Assembly (NCBI RefSeq): GCF_019931675.1
Contig: NZ_CP082922.1
Coordinates: forward strand, 868,001 to 932,000
Direction of reading: 5' to 3'
Length of the DNA stretch: 64,000 bases
Source: Nocardioides rotundus
GTDB taxonomy: Bacteria > Actinomycetota > Actinomycetes > Propionibacteriales > Nocardioidaceae
Shown here: positions 17,157-24,755 of the stretch, in pieces
How positions within the stretch are numbered: position 1 is the first letter of the stretch
Layout of the letters: the number at the start of each line of letters is the position of its first letter
Notes under the pieces: generated by a model
The model's database searches: none
Seen by the model: the letters and a program-made list of their open reading frames with translations, nothing else
Told to the model about the DNA's origin: nothing
Translations under genes and position numbers: made by a program

Positions 17157-18284
17157 GTGAAGAGCGGAACGGACACGACCCCGGCGCCGGTGCTCGACCC
17201 GGCCACCGACGTGGTCACGCTGACCCAGCAGCTGGTGGACATCGAGTCGGTCAGCCGCGACGAGCAGGCGATCGCCGACGCGGTGGAGCGGGCCTGGTCG
17301 GCGTACCCCCACCTCACCCTCACCCGGCGCGGCCACACGATCGTCGCCCGGACCGACCTAGGGCGCGGCGAGCGCGTCGTGGTCGCGGGCCACCTCGACA
17401 CCGTCCCCGTCAACGACAACCTCCCCGCCCGGCGCGAGCAGACGCCCGACGGCGAGGTGCTGCACGGCTGCGGCACCTGCGACATGAAGGGCGGCGACGC
17501 GGTCATCCTCAAGCTCGCCGCCGAGCTCTCCGAGCCGGTCCGCGACGTCACCTGGATCCTCTACGAGGCCGAGGAGATCGAGGAGCGCTACAACGGGCTG
17601 CGGCTGCTCGCCGAGAGCGACCCCGAGCTGGTGCGGGCCGACTTCGCGATCCTGATGGAGCCCTCGAACGCGGGCGTCGAGGCCGGGTGCCAGGGCACCC
17701 TGCGGGTCGACGTCCGCACCACCGGCGTGCGCTCGCACTCGGCCCGGTCGTGGAAGGGCGTCAACGCGATCCACGGCGCCGCCGAGGTGCTCAACCGGCT
17801 CACCGCGCACGAGCCGCGGCAGCCGGTGATCGACGGCCTGACCTACCACGAGGGCCTCAACGCGGTCGGCATCAGCGGCGGGGTCGCCGGCAACGTGGTG
17901 CCCGACGAGTGCGTGGTGTCGGTGAACTACCGCTACGCGCCCGACCGCAGCCCCGAGGAGGCCGAGGCGTTCGTTCGCGACCTCTTCGAGGGGTACGACG
18001 TCACGCTGACCGACCTGGCCCCCGGCGCGATGCCCGGGCTGGACCGTCCGGCCGCGCAGGCCTTCGTCGAGGCCACCGGCAGCGAGCCCGGGCCCAAGTT
18101 CGGCTGGACGGACGTGGCCCGCTTCAGCGCCCTGGGGATCCCGGCGGTCAACTTCGGCCCGGGGGACCCGATGTTCGCGCACAAGGCCGACGAGCACGTG
18201 CGGACCGAGGAGATCGTGCACTGCGAGGATGTGCTGCGTCGCTGGCTCACCGAGCCGGCGGGCGGCGAGGGGGGAGAGCGATGA
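17157..18284 (+). CDS. dapE: Succinyl-diaminopimelate desuccinylase
   Basis: A 375-residue M20-family metallohydrolase that releases succinate from N-succinyl-LL-DAP, the step after DapC. Zinc-site motifs are visible: AGHLDTVPVNDN (His and catalytic Asp), HGCGTCDMKGGDA (bridging Asp), YEAEEIEERYNG (catalytic Glu-Glu), FAILMEPSN and, at the end, MFAHKADEHV (last His). A dimerisation lid lies between (RSHSARSWKGVNAIHGAAEVL). GTG 17157 has no good ribosome site; a CAGAGT box 7 nt upstream suggests a leaderless transcript. The stop overlaps the next start (ATGA). Confidence 0.95.
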   Translation: MKSGTDTTPAPVLDPATDVVTLTQQLVDIESVSRDEQAIADAVERAWSAYPHLTLTRRGHTIVARTDLGRGERVVVAGHLDTVPVNDNLPARREQTPDGEVLHGCGTCDMKGGDAVILKLAAELSEPVRDVTWILYEAEEIEERYNGLRLLAESDPELVRADFAILMEPSNAGVEAGCQGTLRVDVRTTGVRSHSARSWKGVNAIHGAAEVLNRLTAHEPRQPVIDGLTYHEGLNAVGISGGVAGNVVPDECVVSVNYRYAPDRSPEEAEAFVRDLFEGYDVTLTDLAPGAMPGLDRPAAQAFVEATGSEPGPKFGWTDVARFSALGIPAVNFGPGDPMFAHKADEHVRTEEIVHCEDVLRRWLTEPAGGEGGER

Positions 18285-19078
18285 CGACCGAGCGCGGGCA
18301 GGACCAGCCCACCGAGCGGATGAAGTACAAGGGCCCGGAGCTGATGCGCCGCTCCCAGGTGGACGGCAGCACCACCGACCAGCGGCTGCTGGACACCCGC
18401 GGGCCCAGCGACTGGGTGCACACCGACCCGTGGCGGGTCATGCGGATCCAGTCCGAGTTCGTCGAGGGCTTCGGCGCCCTGGCCGAGCTCGGCCCGGCCA
18501 TCGGCGTCTTCGGGTCGGCCCGCACCGCGCCCGACCACCCCTACTACGCGATGGCCGAGGAGGTCGGCGCCAAGCTGGTGCAGGCCGGCTTCGCGGTGAT
18601 CACCGGGGGCGGCCCGGGCGCGATGAAGGCGGCGAACAAGGGCGCGTCCGAGGCCGGCGGGGTCTCGGTCGGCCTCGGCATCGAGCTGCCCTTCGAGACC
18701 GGCCTCAACCGCTGGGTCGACAAGGGGATCAACTTCCGCTACTTCTTCGCCCGCAAGACCATGTTCGTCAAGTACGCCCAGGGCTTCGTCGTCCTGCCCG
18801 GCGGGCTGGGCACCTTCGACGAGCTGTTCGAGGCCCTCACCCTGCGCCAGACCGGCAAGATCACCCAGTTCCCGATCGTGCTGCTGGGGACGTCGTACTG
18901 GTCCGGCCTGCTCGACTGGCTGCGGGACACCGTGGCGGCGGAGGGCAAGATCTCGCCGGCCGACCTGGACATGATGACGCTGACCGACGACGTCGACGAG
19001 GCGGTGCGGATCATGGTCGAGGCGACCGACCACGACCTCGCCGGCGACGGCGTCGGCCGCCGGGACGACGGGGAGTGA
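18281..19078 (+). CDS. LOG-family nucleoside-5'-monophosphate phosphoribohydrolase (TIGR00730)
   Basis: A 265-residue LOG-family protein with a Rossmann-like fold. The diagnostic motif PGGLGTFDE (PGGxGTxxE) is present, with the phosphate-binding VITGGGPGAMKAANKGA. Family members cleave cytokinin riboside monophosphates or other nucleotides to base and ribose-5-phosphate; the cellular role in non-plant-associated actinomycetes is unclear. An N-terminal extension of ~65 residues (KYKGPELMRRSQVDGSTTDQ) is typical of the actinobacterial group (Rv1205-like). It overlaps dapE by ATGA, the same association seen in mycobacteria, where dapE and this gene are near neighbours. Confidence 0.92.
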   Translation: MTTERGQDQPTERMKYKGPELMRRSQVDGSTTDQRLLDTRGPSDWVHTDPWRVMRIQSEFVEGFGALAELGPAIGVFGSARTAPDHPYYAMAEEVGAKLVQAGFAVITGGGPGAMKAANKGASEAGGVSVGLGIELPFETGLNRWVDKGINFRYFFARKTMFVKYAQGFVVLPGGLGTFDELFEALTLRQTGKITQFPIVLLGTSYWSGLLDWLRDTVAAEGKISPADLDMMTLTDDVDEAVRIMVEATDHDLAGDGVGRRDDGE

Positions 19079-19085
19079 GCCGGCG

Positions 19086-19349
19086 ATGATGTGGCTCTTC
19101 GCGGTCCTCGTGGTCCTCGCCCTCGGCGGCGTCGCGGCCGTGGCGGCCGGTCGCGGCCGGCCGATGGCCGACGAGCAGCCCGACCGGCCCGACGTGCTCG
19201 TGCCGGCCGACGGCCCGCTGCGCGGGGACGACGTACGGCGCGTCCGCTTCTCCCTGGCGTTCCGCGGCTATCGGATGGACGAGGTGGACGCGCTGCTCGA
19301 CCGGCTGGCGACCCAGCTCGAGGAGCGCGAGGGACCCCGGGGGCGCTGA
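19086..19349 (+). CDS. Small membrane-anchored DivIVA-domain protein
   Basis: An 87-residue protein. An N-terminal transmembrane helix (residues ~2-22, LFAVLVVLALGGVAAVAAG) is followed by a charged linker and the DivIVA-domain signature VRFSLAFRGYRMDEVDALLDRL, which in larger proteins starts a coiled coil that senses curved membrane at poles and septa. Here only one short helix follows. It probably localises near the membrane or recruits partners; the function is not known. It lies 7 nt after the LOG gene, so it is the third gene of the dapE operon. It converges on the enoyl-CoA hydratase gene with 4 bp between. Confidence 0.85.
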   Translation: MMWLFAVLVVLALGGVAAVAAGRGRPMADEQPDRPDVLVPADGPLRGDDVRRVRFSLAFRGYRMDEVDALLDRLATQLEEREGPRGR

Positions 19350-19353
19350 GCGG

Positions 19354-20166
19354 TCAGCGTCCCTCGAAGACCGGCTTCTCCTTGCGGACGAAGGCGTCCA
19401 CGGCGGCGCGATGGTCAGCCGTCCCGCCGGTGAGCGCCATCTTCTCCGCCTCGAACGCGACCGACTCCTCCAGCGAGTGGTTGGAGGAGAACTGGATCGC
19501 CTGGCGGATCGAGCCGAGGGCCACGGTCGGCCCGGCGGCGAGGCGTACGGCGAGCTCGCGGACCGTCTCCTCGAACTGCGCCGCGGGCACCACCTGGGTC
19601 GCCAGGCCGAGGTCGAGGGAGGTCTGCGCGTCCAGGGTGCGCGGGAAGTAGAGCAGCTCGATCGCCTTGGCGCGGCCGACCAGCCGGGGCAGGGTCCACG
19701 ACGAGCCGGTGTCGGCGGAGAGGCCGATCCCGGCGAAGGCGAGGTTGAAGCCGGCCGAGTCGGCGAGGATCCGCAGGTCGCAGGCGAAGGCCAGACTGGC
19801 GCCGGCACCGGCGGCGACGCCGTTGACCGCCGCGACGACCGGCTTGGGCATCGAGGCGAGGGCGAGGACGATGGGGTTGTAGTGCTGCTCCACGGTGTCC
19901 GACAGCGGCACCGAGTCGTCGCCCTGCAGGCCGGCCTGGTGCTCCTTGAGGTCCTGGCCGACGCAGAACGCGCGGCCGGAACCGGTGAGCACCACGCAGC
20001 GCACGGCCGGGTCCTCGGCCACCTGCTGGACCGCGTCGCGCAGCGCCTCCTTGAGCGCGACGTCGAGGCTGTTCATCGCCTCCGGCCGGTTCAGCGTCAG
20101 CGTGGCCACCCCGTCGGTGACGTCGAGGAGCAGCGGGGGCGAGGACTGTTCGGTCTCCGAGGTCAT
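19354..20166 (-). CDS. Enoyl-CoA hydratase/isomerase family protein, PaaG-like
   Basis: A 270-residue crotonase-fold enzyme. The CoA-binding and oxyanion-hole segments are LTGSGRAFCVGQDLKEH (near residue 65) and AAVNGVAAGAGASLAFACDLRI (near 115); the second acidic segment is FAGIGLSADTGSSWTLPRLVG. The DTGSSW version of this loop is typical of PaaG/PaaB-like isomerases acting on the epoxide of phenylacetyl-CoA, rather than classic hydratases with a Glu there. No other paa genes are here, so the substrate is open. It overlaps the PaaX-family gene by ATGA, which supports an aromatic or acyl-CoA role. Confidence 0.88.
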   Translation of the reverse strand: MTSETEQSSPPLLLDVTDGVATLTLNRPEAMNSLDVALKEALRDAVQQVAEDPAVRCVVLTGSGRAFCVGQDLKEHQAGLQGDDSVPLSDTVEQHYNPIVLALASMPKPVVAAVNGVAAGAGASLAFACDLRILADSAGFNLAFAGIGLSADTGSSWTLPRLVGRAKAIELLYFPRTLDAQTSLDLGLATQVVPAAQFEETVRELAVRLAAGPTVALGSIRQAIQFSSNHSLEESVAFEAEKMALTGGTADHRAAVDAFVRKEKPVFEGR

Positions 20167-20963
20167 GGCCCCGAGTCTGCACCACCGTCGAGGCAGCGCT
20201 GCAGGAACCGATCGGATCCGGGCTTGAGCCGGGCCGCCTCACCGGTGAAGTAGTCCGCCGCCCGGCGCCCGGCCCAGTCCTCGGGGAGCAGCTCGTCGGG
20301 CAGGCCGGGGTCGTCGAAGAGGAACTTGCGCCACTCGTGCACGAGCAGGAAGCGCGCGGAGAACGCCGCCTCGTCCGGGTCCTCGTGGGCGGCCAGCTGC
20401 GCGGCCGTCGTGTCCGCGGCGGTCGCCAGCCACGCGTCGTAGGCGCTCGCGAGGGCGTCGAGGTCCCACGCCCGGCGCGGCGCGTCGGGCGGTTCGAACC
20501 GGTCCGCGCTCGCCACGGTCAACTCCGCGCCGCTCTCGCGCACCACGTCGGCGAGCTCCTCGCGCGGCCACGGGCTCACCCACAGCTCGTCGGTCAGCGG
20601 GGCGTAGCCGAGGAAGCCCAGGTCGGCGCGCAGCCGCTGCCGGGCCGAGCGGTCGCGGGGGAGGGAGAGCACGGCGAGGTGCCAGCGGCCGTCCCACCGG
20701 CGGTCGGCTCGGCCGTAGACGCGGTCGCCGGTGTCGGAGAGGCGTCGTACGGCGTGCCCGGTGGCGCGGTAGCCGCGCCCCTCGGCCAGGCTCACCGGCT
20801 CCAGCCAGCCCTGGCCGACCATCCGGGAGACCGCGGTCCGCACCGCCGGCGCGGCGATCCCCAGCGGCTCGAGCAGGCGCACCAGGGCGGCCACCGGGGC
20901 GACGTACCCACGATCGCCGAGGTGGTCGCCGTAGACGTCGAAGAGGGCGGACCGAGCGCGCAT
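20163..20963 (-). CDS. PaaX-family transcriptional repressor
   Basis: A 266-residue PaaX-family regulator. The N-terminal winged helix is MRARSALFDVYGDHLGDRGY, with VAALVRLLEPLGIAAPAVRTA and SRMVGQGWLEP. The middle domain carries WDGRWHLAVLSLPRDRSARQ and the C-terminal domain ends LLVHEWRKFLFDDPGLPDELL, a PaaX hallmark. Classical PaaX binds phenylacetyl-CoA; the effector here is unknown. The start is ATG 20963. It reads into the enoyl-CoA hydratase gene with a 4-nt overlap, so it probably controls a two-gene operon. Confidence 0.9.
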   Translation of the reverse strand: MRARSALFDVYGDHLGDRGYVAPVAALVRLLEPLGIAAPAVRTAVSRMVGQGWLEPVSLAEGRGYRATGHAVRRLSDTGDRVYGRADRRWDGRWHLAVLSLPRDRSARQRLRADLGFLGYAPLTDELWVSPWPREELADVVRESGAELTVASADRFEPPDAPRRAWDLDALASAYDAWLATAADTTAAQLAAHEDPDEAAFSARFLLVHEWRKFLFDDPGLPDELLPEDWAGRRAADYFTGEAARLKPGSDRFLQRCLDGGADSGP

Positions 20964-21100
20964 GGGGCTGGAGTCTGCCAGTCGGCGGGGACTGTGGTCG
21001 TCGTCACGCGGGGCATGGGGGATAATGGGTCCGCGCGAAGGACGTCGCCGGGCGGAGACGGCAGGACCCGGCGGGTCGAGCAAAGGGAAGAGGTGCGCAG

Positions 21101-21268
21101 ATGGCGGCGATGAAGCCCCGCACGGGTGACGGCCCGCTCGAGGTGACCAAGGAGGGACGCGGCATCGTGATGCGGGTTCCGCTCGAGGGTGGTGGCCGAC
21201 TCGTGGTCGAGCTGAACGCCGAGGAGGCGACCGCGCTCGGCGACGCGCTCAAGGGCGTCACCGGCTGA
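21101..21268 (+). CDS. DUF3117 small protein
   Basis: A 55-residue protein read from ATG 21101 (MAAMKPRTGDGPLEVTKEGR, later VVELNAEEATALGDALKGVTG). This is the conserved actinobacterial DUF3117 family, present in most genomes and without known function. It is small, soluble and predicted beta-rich, with a C-terminal helix. A ribosome site (AGGGAAGAGG, 21084-21093) stands about 7 nt upstream. The stop is 1 nt before the leucyl aminopeptidase start, so the two are probably co-translated. In mycobacteria it lies near the sigE region as well, as far as I recall. Confidence 0.9.
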   Translation: MAAMKPRTGDGPLEVTKEGRGIVMRVPLEGGGRLVVELNAEEATALGDALKGVTG

Positions 21269-21269
21269 C

Positions 21270-22804
21270 GTGGCGAAGCACGCTCCCGACCTCCCCTCGC
21301 AGGTCTCCCCACCGCAGTTCGCCCTCAACGCGACCGACCTCTCCGCCGTCCGCGGAGCCGACGCTCTCGGGGTCGCCGCCTATCCCGGACCCGACGGTCC
21401 GCTCCTCGACGCCTCCGGCGACGATCTCGCCGAGTCCCTCGGCGTCGACCTCCTCGGTGCGCTCGAGCTGGCCGGAGCCACCGGCAGCGCGGGCGCGCTG
21501 ACGACGACGTACGCCGTCGTCGAGGGCCGGCCCGTCGCCGTGCACGTCGTGGGCGTCGGCGACCAGACGCTGCGGGACTACCGTCGGGCCGGCGCCGCGC
21601 TGGCGCGCGCCGCCCGCGACCGCACCTCGCTCGCGACCTCGGTGGTCGCCGAGGCACCGGACGACGCGCTGGGTGCGTTCGTGGTCGGTGCCGTGCTGGG
21701 CTCCTTCGGCTTCAGCTGGCGGTCCGAGGGCCCCGAGCACCGGCCGGTCGAGCGGATCGTGCTGACCGGGCTCGAGGGCGACGACGCCGACGCCGAGCTG
21801 CACCGGGCCCTCGCGCTCGGCGGCGCCGGCTGGATGGCGCGCCGCCTGGCCACCACGCCCTCGAACCTCAAGGACCCGGCCTGGCTGGCCGGACAGGCCG
21901 AGCGGGTCGCTGAGGACAGCGGCCTGTCGGTGGAGGTGTGGGACGAGCAGCGGCTCGCCAAGGAGGGGATGGGCGGCATCCTCGGGGTCGGCCAGGCCTC
22001 GGTCTCGCCGCCGCGGGGCTGATCCGGCTCGACTACAGCCCCGCCAGGGCCGGGCGCCGTACCCCCCACGTCGTGCTCGTCGGGAAGGGCATCACCTTCG
22101 ACAGCGGCGGTCTCTCGATCAAGCCCGCGGAGTCGATGCAGACGATGAAGCGGGACATGACCGGCGGAGCCGTGGTCATCGCGGTGCTCGGTGCGCTCGC
22201 GGACCTCGGCTGCCCCGTGCGGGTGACCGGCCTGGTCGCCGCCGCCGAGAACGCGGTCAGCGGCAACGCCCTGCGTCCCGGCGACGTGGTCACCCACTAC
22301 GGCGGACGGACCAGCGAGGTCACCAACACCGACGCCGAGGGGCGGCTGGTGCTCGCCGACGCCCTGGCGTGGGCGGTCGGCGAGCTGAAGCCCGACGCGA
22401 TCGTGGACATCGCCACCCTCACCGGCGCGATGAAGGTCGCACTCGGCCAGGGGATGGGCGGCTTCTTCGCCAACGACGACGCGCTCGCCGAGGCGTTGCA
22501 GGTCGCCGCCGCCGAGGCGGGCGAGCCGCTGTGGCGGATGCCGCTGGTGGCCGACTACGAGGAGAAGCTGTCCTCCAAGGTCGCCGACGCCGACAACGCC
22601 CCCGGCGGCGCCGGCGCGATCACCGCGGCGCTGTTCCTGCAGCACTTCGTCGGCGACGTGCCGTGGGCCCACCTCGATGTGGCCTCGGCCGGCGACTCGC
22701 CGAAGGAGAGCTTCGAGTGGACCGAGGGTCCCACGGGGTACGGCGCCCGGGCGCTGCTGGAGTGGCTCTCCACCGACGAGCCGCTCGCCGACGTCGGTCG
22801 CTGA
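21270..22804 (+). pseudogene. pepA: Leucyl aminopeptidase, split by a frameshift
   Basis: Together the two frames encode a complete M17 aminopeptidase of about 510 residues. Frame one runs from GTG 21270 to TGA 22020-22022 (N-terminal domain, ending GMGGILGVGQASVSPPRG). The catalytic domain continues in another frame from about 22016 to 22804, starting LIRLDYSPARAG. It includes VGKGITFDSGGLSIKP, MKRDMTGGA and NTDAEGRLVLADAL, the metal and active-site motifs. The break is at GGGG (22015-22018): removing two G gives PPRLIRLDY, adding one gives PPRGLIRLDY. Nothing else is damaged. It may be a true mutation, a sequencing indel in a G-run, or a functional -1 shift. Confidence 0.85.
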
Positions 22805-22825
22805 GCCCGGCGCTCGCCGGCCGGG

Positions 22826-22869
22826 ACGTCATACGAAGTGAGGAACCGCTCCTCCGGGGCGTATGACGT
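22826..22869. repeat. 44-bp dispersed palindromic element, copy 1
   Basis: Outer arms ACGTCATACG (22826-22835) and CGTATGACGT (22860-22869) are perfect complements. Inside are a 4-nt asymmetric spacer, GAGGA (22840-22844), a 5-nt loop, TCCTC (22850-22854), and then 5 more spacer bases. The same element occurs inverted at 42888-42931. This copy sits between convergent pepA and the O-methyltransferase gene, so it could act as a two-way terminator. No T-run follows either arm. Confidence 0.85.
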
Positions 22870-22889
22870 TGTGCCCCGGCCCGGCGGGG

Positions 22890-23513
22890 TCAGACCTTCT
22901 TCGCCAGCAGCAGCCCGTCGCCGACGGGCAGCAGCACGGGCAGGAGGGACTCGTCCTCGGCGATCCGCAGGCCCAGGTCGCGGATCGCGACGGTCTCCTC
23001 GTCCCGCTGGGAGGGGTCGGCGACCCGGTCGTTCCAGAGCGCGTTGTCGAAGGCGACCACGCCGCCGGGGCGGAGCAGCCGCAGGGCCTCGTCGAGGTAG
23101 GCGTCGTACTCCCGCTTGTCGCCGTCGCAGAAGACCAGGTCGTAGTGGCCGTCGGTGAGGCGGGGCAGCACGTCCAGCGCCGCACCGGCGATCGTGCGGG
23201 CCCGGTTCGACGGGAAGCCGGCGTCGGCGAAGGACTGCTTGGCCAGCCGCTGGTGTTCGGTCTCGACGTCGACGGTGGTCAGCACGCCCTCGGGACGCAT
23301 CCCGCGCAGCAGCCAGACGCCCGAGACGCCGGTGCCGGTGCCCACCTCGACGACCGCCCGGGCCTCGAGCACGCCGACCAGGAAGCTCAGGGTCGCGCCC
23401 ACGCCGGCGCCGATGGGGACGATCCCGACCTCCTCGGCACGGGCTCGCGCGTCGGCCAGCACCTCGTCCTCGGCGATGAAATCGTCGGCGTACTTCCAGC
23501 TCGCGGGCAGCAT
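22890..23513 (-). CDS. SAM-dependent O-methyltransferase, Rv1220c-like
   Basis: A 207-residue class I O-methyltransferase of the catechol/caffeoyl-CoA type. SAM-binding motif I is [19 protein letters not shown] (about residues 55-73), motif II has TVDVE, and the metal and catalytic region is [21 protein letters not shown], with [20 protein letters not shown] after it. The substrate is unknown. The gene is divergent from sigE, exactly as Rv1220c is from sigE in M. tuberculosis, a deeply conserved arrangement. Its ATG (23513) is 17 bp from the sigE promoter -35 element. Confidence 0.92.
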   Translation of the reverse strand: MLPASWKYADDFIAEDEVLADARARAEEVGIVPIGAGVGATLSFLVGVLEARAVVEVGTGTGVSGVWLLRGMRPEGVLTTVDVETEHQRLAKQSFADAGFPSNRARTIAGAALDVLPRLTDGHYDLVFCDGDKREYDAYLDEALRLLRPGGVVAFDNALWNDRVADPSQRDEETVAIRDLGLRIAEDESLLPVLLPVGDGLLLAKKV

Positions 23514-23529
23514 GGCGGCACCCTATCGC

Positions 23530-23556
23530 GGGAACATCGCCGGTCCGTCGCTCGTT
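23530..23556 (+). promoter_or_regulatory. ECF-type (SigE-like) promoter of sigE
   Basis: GGGAAC (23530-23535) and CGTT (23553-23556) are separated by exactly 17 bp, the shape of promoters read by SigE/SigH-type ECF factors in actinobacteria (GGAAC, 17-18 bp, CGTT). It points toward sigE and predicts a leader of about 110 nt to the chosen start. This would make sigE autoregulated. Confidence 0.75.
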
Positions 23557-23676
23557 CACCCCCACACCGGCCCGCGGTGCTCGCGGCGGTCACCGACCAC
23601 GGCTCACAGGTTCCTCTCAGCCGGGTCCCCTACCGTGAGGAAGGCCAGCATCCTGACCCCCAACCTGGAGGACTAC

Positions 23677-24267
23677 GTGACCAGCGACGCGGTGCCGACG
23701 TGGGACGAGATCGTCGAGCAGCACTCCGACCGTGTCTACCGGCTGGCCTACCGCCTCACCGGCAACCGCCCCGACGCCGAGGACCTCACCCAGGAGGTCT
23801 TCGTCCGGGTCTTCCGCAGCCTGCACACCTACCGCCCCGGCACGTTCGAGGGCTGGCTGCACCGGATCACCACCAACGTCTTCTTGGACCAGGCGCGCCG
23901 CAAGCAGCGGATCCGCTTCGACGCCCTCTCCGACGAGCGGGCCGAGCGGTTGCACAGCGCCTCGCCCGCGCCCGACGCGGCCTATGCCGACCGCACCTTC
24001 GACGCCGACGTCGAGCAGGCGCTCGCCTCGATCCCGCCGGAGTTCCGCGTCGCGGTGGTCCTGTGCGACGTCGAGGGCCTGACGTATGAGGAGATCGCCG
24101 AGATCACCGACAGCAAGATGGGCACCGTGCGCAGCCGGATCCACCGGGGCCGCGGGATGCTGCGCACTGCCCTGGCCCACCGCAGCCCGAGCGAGGGTCG
24201 CGAGCGGTACGCCGGCCCCGAGGCGCCGCCGCGTCGTCGTCGCCGGCCGGGGGTGCGGGTCTCGTGA
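23677..24267 (+). CDS. sigE: ECF RNA polymerase sigma factor SigE
   Basis: A 196-residue ECF sigma factor. Region 2 is [20 protein letters not shown] and [13 protein letters not shown], with -10 recognition in [20 protein letters not shown]. Region 4 is [20 protein letters not shown], then [23 protein letters not shown], the -35-binding helix-turn-helix. I start at GTG 23677, 4 nt after GGAGG (23667-23671); GTG 23635 would add 14 residues, and mycobacterial sigE is also known to use several starts. It is followed by its anti-sigma gene with GTGA overlap and then htrA, the mycobacterial sigE-rseA-htrA order. It should direct the envelope-stress response. Confidence 0.93.
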   Translation: MTSDAVPTWDEIVEQHSDRVYRLAYRLTGNRPDAEDLTQEVFVRVFRSLHTYRPGTFEGWLHRITTNVFLDQARRKQRIRFDALSDERAERLHSASPAPDAAYADRTFDADVEQALASIPPEFRVAVVLCDVEGLTYEEIAEITDSKMGTVRSRIHRGRGMLRTALAHRSPSEGRERYAGPEAPPRRRRRPGVRVS

Positions 24268-24755
24268 CGCACCTCGGCAACCGGGTCAGCGCACTGCTCG
24301 ACGGCCAGCTGGGCCCCGAGGAGGAGGAGCGTGCCTGGCAGCACGTCCACGCCTGTCACGCCTGCCGGGACCTGGTCGAGCGCGAGGGCTGGGTGAAGAC
24401 CCGGCTGCTGGGTCTCTCCCTGGGTGAGGAGTCGGCGCCCAGCGGGCTCAAGGGGGCGCTCGTCGACCCGACCGGATGTGTCGACCGCCGGCAGGCGGGG
24501 CCTGTCGAGGCGCGCCGCTACGGGATGGTGGCGCTCAGTGGCGGAGCGCTCGGCGCCGCGTTCTTGGGGGTGCTGGCGCTGACCGTGACACCGGGTCCGG
24601 GGTCGGTCTCCGAGCGTCGGGCGCCAGTCACCACGATCGCCACCCCCGCGGCCCGCTCGGGGTCCGCAGTGGGCAACAGCGTGACGCCGGTCGCGGACCG
24701 GGTAGGGCCCCACCGTGGCCGAGCGGGGGTGTCCGGGGTGAGGATGGTCCCGTGA
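24264..24755 (+). CDS. rseA: Zinc-binding anti-sigma-E factor RseA
   Basis: A 163-residue anti-sigma factor. The N-terminal cytoplasmic domain has the ZAS motif H27-x3-C31-x2-C34 ([10 protein letters not shown]), which binds zinc and holds SigE inactive. A single hydrophobic segment around residues 88-108 ([20 protein letters not shown]) could be a membrane anchor, with a short outside tail. Mycobacterial RseA is usually described as soluble and degraded by ClpC1P2 after PknB phosphorylation; whether this one is membrane-bound needs testing. GTG 24264 overlaps the sigE stop and its stop overlaps the htrA start. Confidence 0.88.
   Translation: MTHLGNRVSALLDGQLGPEEEERAWQHVHACHACRDLVEREGWVKTRLLGLSLGEESAPSGLKGALVDPTGCVDRRQAGPVEARRYGMVALSGGALGAAFLGVLALTVTPGPGSVSERRAPVTTIATPAARSGSAVGNSVTPVADRVGPHRGRAGVSGVRMVP

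Noticed and set aside
19354..20963. A phenylacetate catabolic cluster
   Set aside because: Only a PaaG-like hydratase and a PaaX-family regulator are present; no paaABCDE, paaK or paaZ genes adjoin, so the pathway cannot be claimed.
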